NCBI RefSeq assembly: GCF_051401765.1
Contig: NW_027480494.1
Location: 1,488,001-1,552,000 of the forward strand
Origin: Calliopsis andreniformis
Taxonomy: Eukaryota > Arthropoda > Insecta > Hymenoptera > Andrenidae
DNA length: 64,000 nucleotides
Reading direction: 5' to 3'
Shown here: positions 63,042 to 64,000 of the stretch, one piece after another
Layout: each line of letters starts with the position of its first letter
How positions within the stretch are numbered: the first letter of the stretch is position 1
The notes under the pieces: generated by a model
Databases searched by the model: none
Seen by the model: the letters and a program-made list of their open reading frames with translations, nothing else
What the model was told of the DNA's origin: nothing
Program-made: the position numbers and the translations under genes

Positions 63042-64000
63042 ATAGAAACAGCCATAGCAGCCATAATCATAGCCATAGGCATAGCAGCCAATGCCATAGC
63101 CATAGCCATAGCAGCTGTAGCCATTGCCAAAGCGGCCATAGCCATAGCCACAGCAGCCTTAGCCATAGCCATAGCCATAGCAGACATAGCCATAGCCATA
63201 GCAGCCTTGGCCGTAGCCATAGTCATAGCAGACATAGCCATAGCCATAGCCATAGCAGCCATAGCCATAGCCATAGCAGCCGTAGCCATAGCAGCCGCAG
63301 CCATAGCCATAGCCATAGCAGCCATTGCCATAGCCATTGCAGCCATAACCACAGCCATAGCAGCCATAGCCATAGCCATAGCAGCCATAGGCATATCCAT
63401 AGCAGCGAGAGCCAGAGCCGCAGCAGCAGTAGACATAGCCATATCCTTAGCAGCCATACACATAACCATAGCCATAGCAGCCATAGCTATAGCCATAGCT
63501 GCCATAGCCATGGCCATAGTAGCCAAAGCCATAGCCATAGCAGCCATAGCCACAGCCATAGCAGACATAGCCACAGCCATAGAAGCCATAGCCATACCCA
63601 TAGCAGCCGTAGACATAGCCATAGCCTTAGCAGCCATAGACATAATCATAGCCATAGCAGCCATAGCCATAGCCACAGCAGCCACAGCCATGGCCATAGT
63701 AGCCAAAGCCATAGCCATGGCCATAGTAGCCTAAGCCATAGCCATTGCAGCCATAGCCATAGACATAGCCATAGCCGCCAAAACCATAGCCGTAGCCATA
63801 GCCATAGCAGCCATAGCCATAGCCATAGCAGCCATACCAATGGCCATAGTAGCCAAAGCCGTAGCCATAGCAGCCATAGCCATAGCCATACCATAGCGGC
63901 CATAGCCATAGCCATAGCAGTCATAGCCATAGCCATAGCCATAGCAGCCATAGCCATAGCCATAGCCATAGCCATAGCAGCCATAGCCATAGCCATAGCA

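Larger units (their letters stand above)
1289..63042. repeat. GACACACACA landmark word, 23 copies
   Basis: A short AC run replaces a hexamer at a fixed place in the higher-order repeat, usually following CCATAGCA or CCATAGTA and preceding TAGCC. It starts at 1289, 4339, 6646, 7555, 10052, 12012, 12678, 17305, 18709, 20500, 21640, 25609, 26950, 27490, 32716, 33256, 37414, 43102, 45790, 46162, 51307, 53674 and 63033. Spacings reproduce the block periods independently: 909, 2,497, 540 (twice), 4,158, 5,145 and 9,359 bp. It is the best single anchor for aligning blocks. The flanks are also shared: a GCTATATCC or GCTGTATCC word lies about 15-20 bp upstream, and usually CACAGCC lies just downstream. 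Confidence 0.9.
1..64000. repeat. ATAGCC-hexamer-derived satellite array filling the window
   Basis: Every line of the window reads as variants of two words, the hexamer ATAGCC and the nonamer ATAGCAGCC. Nonamers are separated by one to four hexamers, giving monomers of 15, 21, 27 or 33 bp, with 21 bp commonest. Hexamer variants include ATAGAC, ATAACC, ACAGCC, GTAGCC, ATTGCC, ATGGCC, ATACCC, ATATCC, AGAGCC, AAAGCC, ATAGTC, ATAGGC and ATAGCG, so every position of the word has changed somewhere. Strand composition is skewed: the 21-mer has 14 of 21 A or C on the + strand. No non-repetitive interval was seen, so no gene-free stretch holds anything else. The array continues past both window edges. 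Orientation never inverts: no block reads as GGCTAT on the + strand. Confidence 0.97.
53400..64000. repeat. Block restart at offset 9,359 bp
   Basis: From about 62,760 to the window end the sequence follows 53,400-54,641 at offset 9,359. Shared private marks are CCTAAGCC at 54,371 and 63,730, and a one-base deletion giving CATACCATAGCGG near 54,530 and 63,889. At least eight single-base differences lie in these 1.24 kb, for example ATATTAGCC near 54,488 against ATAGTAGCC, and CACAACAGCC near 54,295 against CATAGCAGCC. The pair is clearly older than the 3,999-bp pair lying between its copies. Confidence 0.85.

Noticed and set aside
1289..63042. Start codons at the AC landmark as true gene starts
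   Set aside because: The apparent starts are GTG within TATGTGTGTGTC and continue open upstream without ATG. They are block landmarks.
1..64000. Telomeric repeat
   Set aside because: GGCTAT/ATAGCC is not a known telomere word, the array is interrupted by nonamers and heavily substituted, and no canonical TTAGGG, TTTAGGG, TTAGG or TTAGGC run was seen.
1..64000. Alpha-type centromeric satellite with CENP-B boxes
   Set aside because: No ~171-bp monomer and no sequence resembling a TTCGTTGGA core. A centromere role is possible but unsupported.
1..64000. CRISPR array
   Set aside because: There are no constant repeats separated by unique spacers; the words between nonamers are the same hexamer.
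1..64000. Promoter or poly(A) signals
   Set aside because: No TATAAA and no AATAAA was noticed. TATATCC, TATAACC and CAATAACC are ordinary hexamer variants.
1..64000. Transposon insertions or unique sequence islands
   Set aside because: No stretch departs from the ATAGCC/ATAGCAGCC vocabulary, no terminal repeats or target-site duplications were seen.

Overview
The whole window (1-64,000) is one uninterrupted tandem-repeat array. I found no unique sequence, gene, RNA gene, mobile element or CRISPR array. The base word is the hexamer ATAGCC, interrupted every one to four copies by the nonamer ATAGCAGCC (the hexamer plus AGC). The commonest monomer is 21 bp (ATAGCAGCC + 2 x ATAGCC); 15, 27 and 33 bp versions follow the rule 9+6n. 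The consensus 21-mer has A7 T3 G4 C7, so it is about 52% GC, with the + strand rich in A and C. The array runs off both ends of the window.

The organism cannot be named. A >64 kb satellite with nested higher-order duplications points to a eukaryote assembled from long reads (inference). Read on the minus strand in one frame, the array gives Cys-Tyr-Gly-Tyr-Gly-Tyr-Gly heptads. In composition these resemble high-glycine-tyrosine keratin-associated proteins or other Gly/Tyr-rich structural proteins, but no start codon, intron boundary, promoter or poly(A) signal accompanies them.

Layout. (I) 1-15.6 kb: diverged monomers, near-tandem copies at offset 1,273 bp (1.8-4.2 kb), a 909-bp tandem pair (6.47-8.29 kb) and a 2,497-bp tandem pair (6.95-11.95 kb) that contains part of it. 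(II) 15.6-18.3 kb: a 549-bp tandem pair with a one-base deletion in the first copy. (III) 18.3-26.5 kb: repeated ~0.4 kb segments, each carrying an internal 168-bp tandem duplication, and a 1.56-kb block copied at offset 5,109. (IV) 26.5-41.5 kb: two related copies about 5.6-5.9 kb apart, then an exact-boundary 4,158-bp tandem pair (33,145-41,460). (V) 41.5-54.8 kb: a mosaic of block copies at offsets 7,140, 5,145 and 579 bp, plus small 60- and 75-bp duplications. (VI) 54.8-64.0 kb: a nearly identical 3,999-bp tandem pair, after which the sequence resumes as a copy of 53.4-54.6 kb at offset 9,359.

The most interesting signal is the triplet phase. A landmark word, GACACACACA, occurs 23 times. 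All 15 copies between 17,305 and 53,674 fall in the same phase modulo 3, meaning no net frame-breaking indel in about 36 kb despite heavy substitution. The left part of the array contains several +1 and -1 events. Very long open frames exist on both strands, but they follow from the repeat word itself and are not reported as genes.
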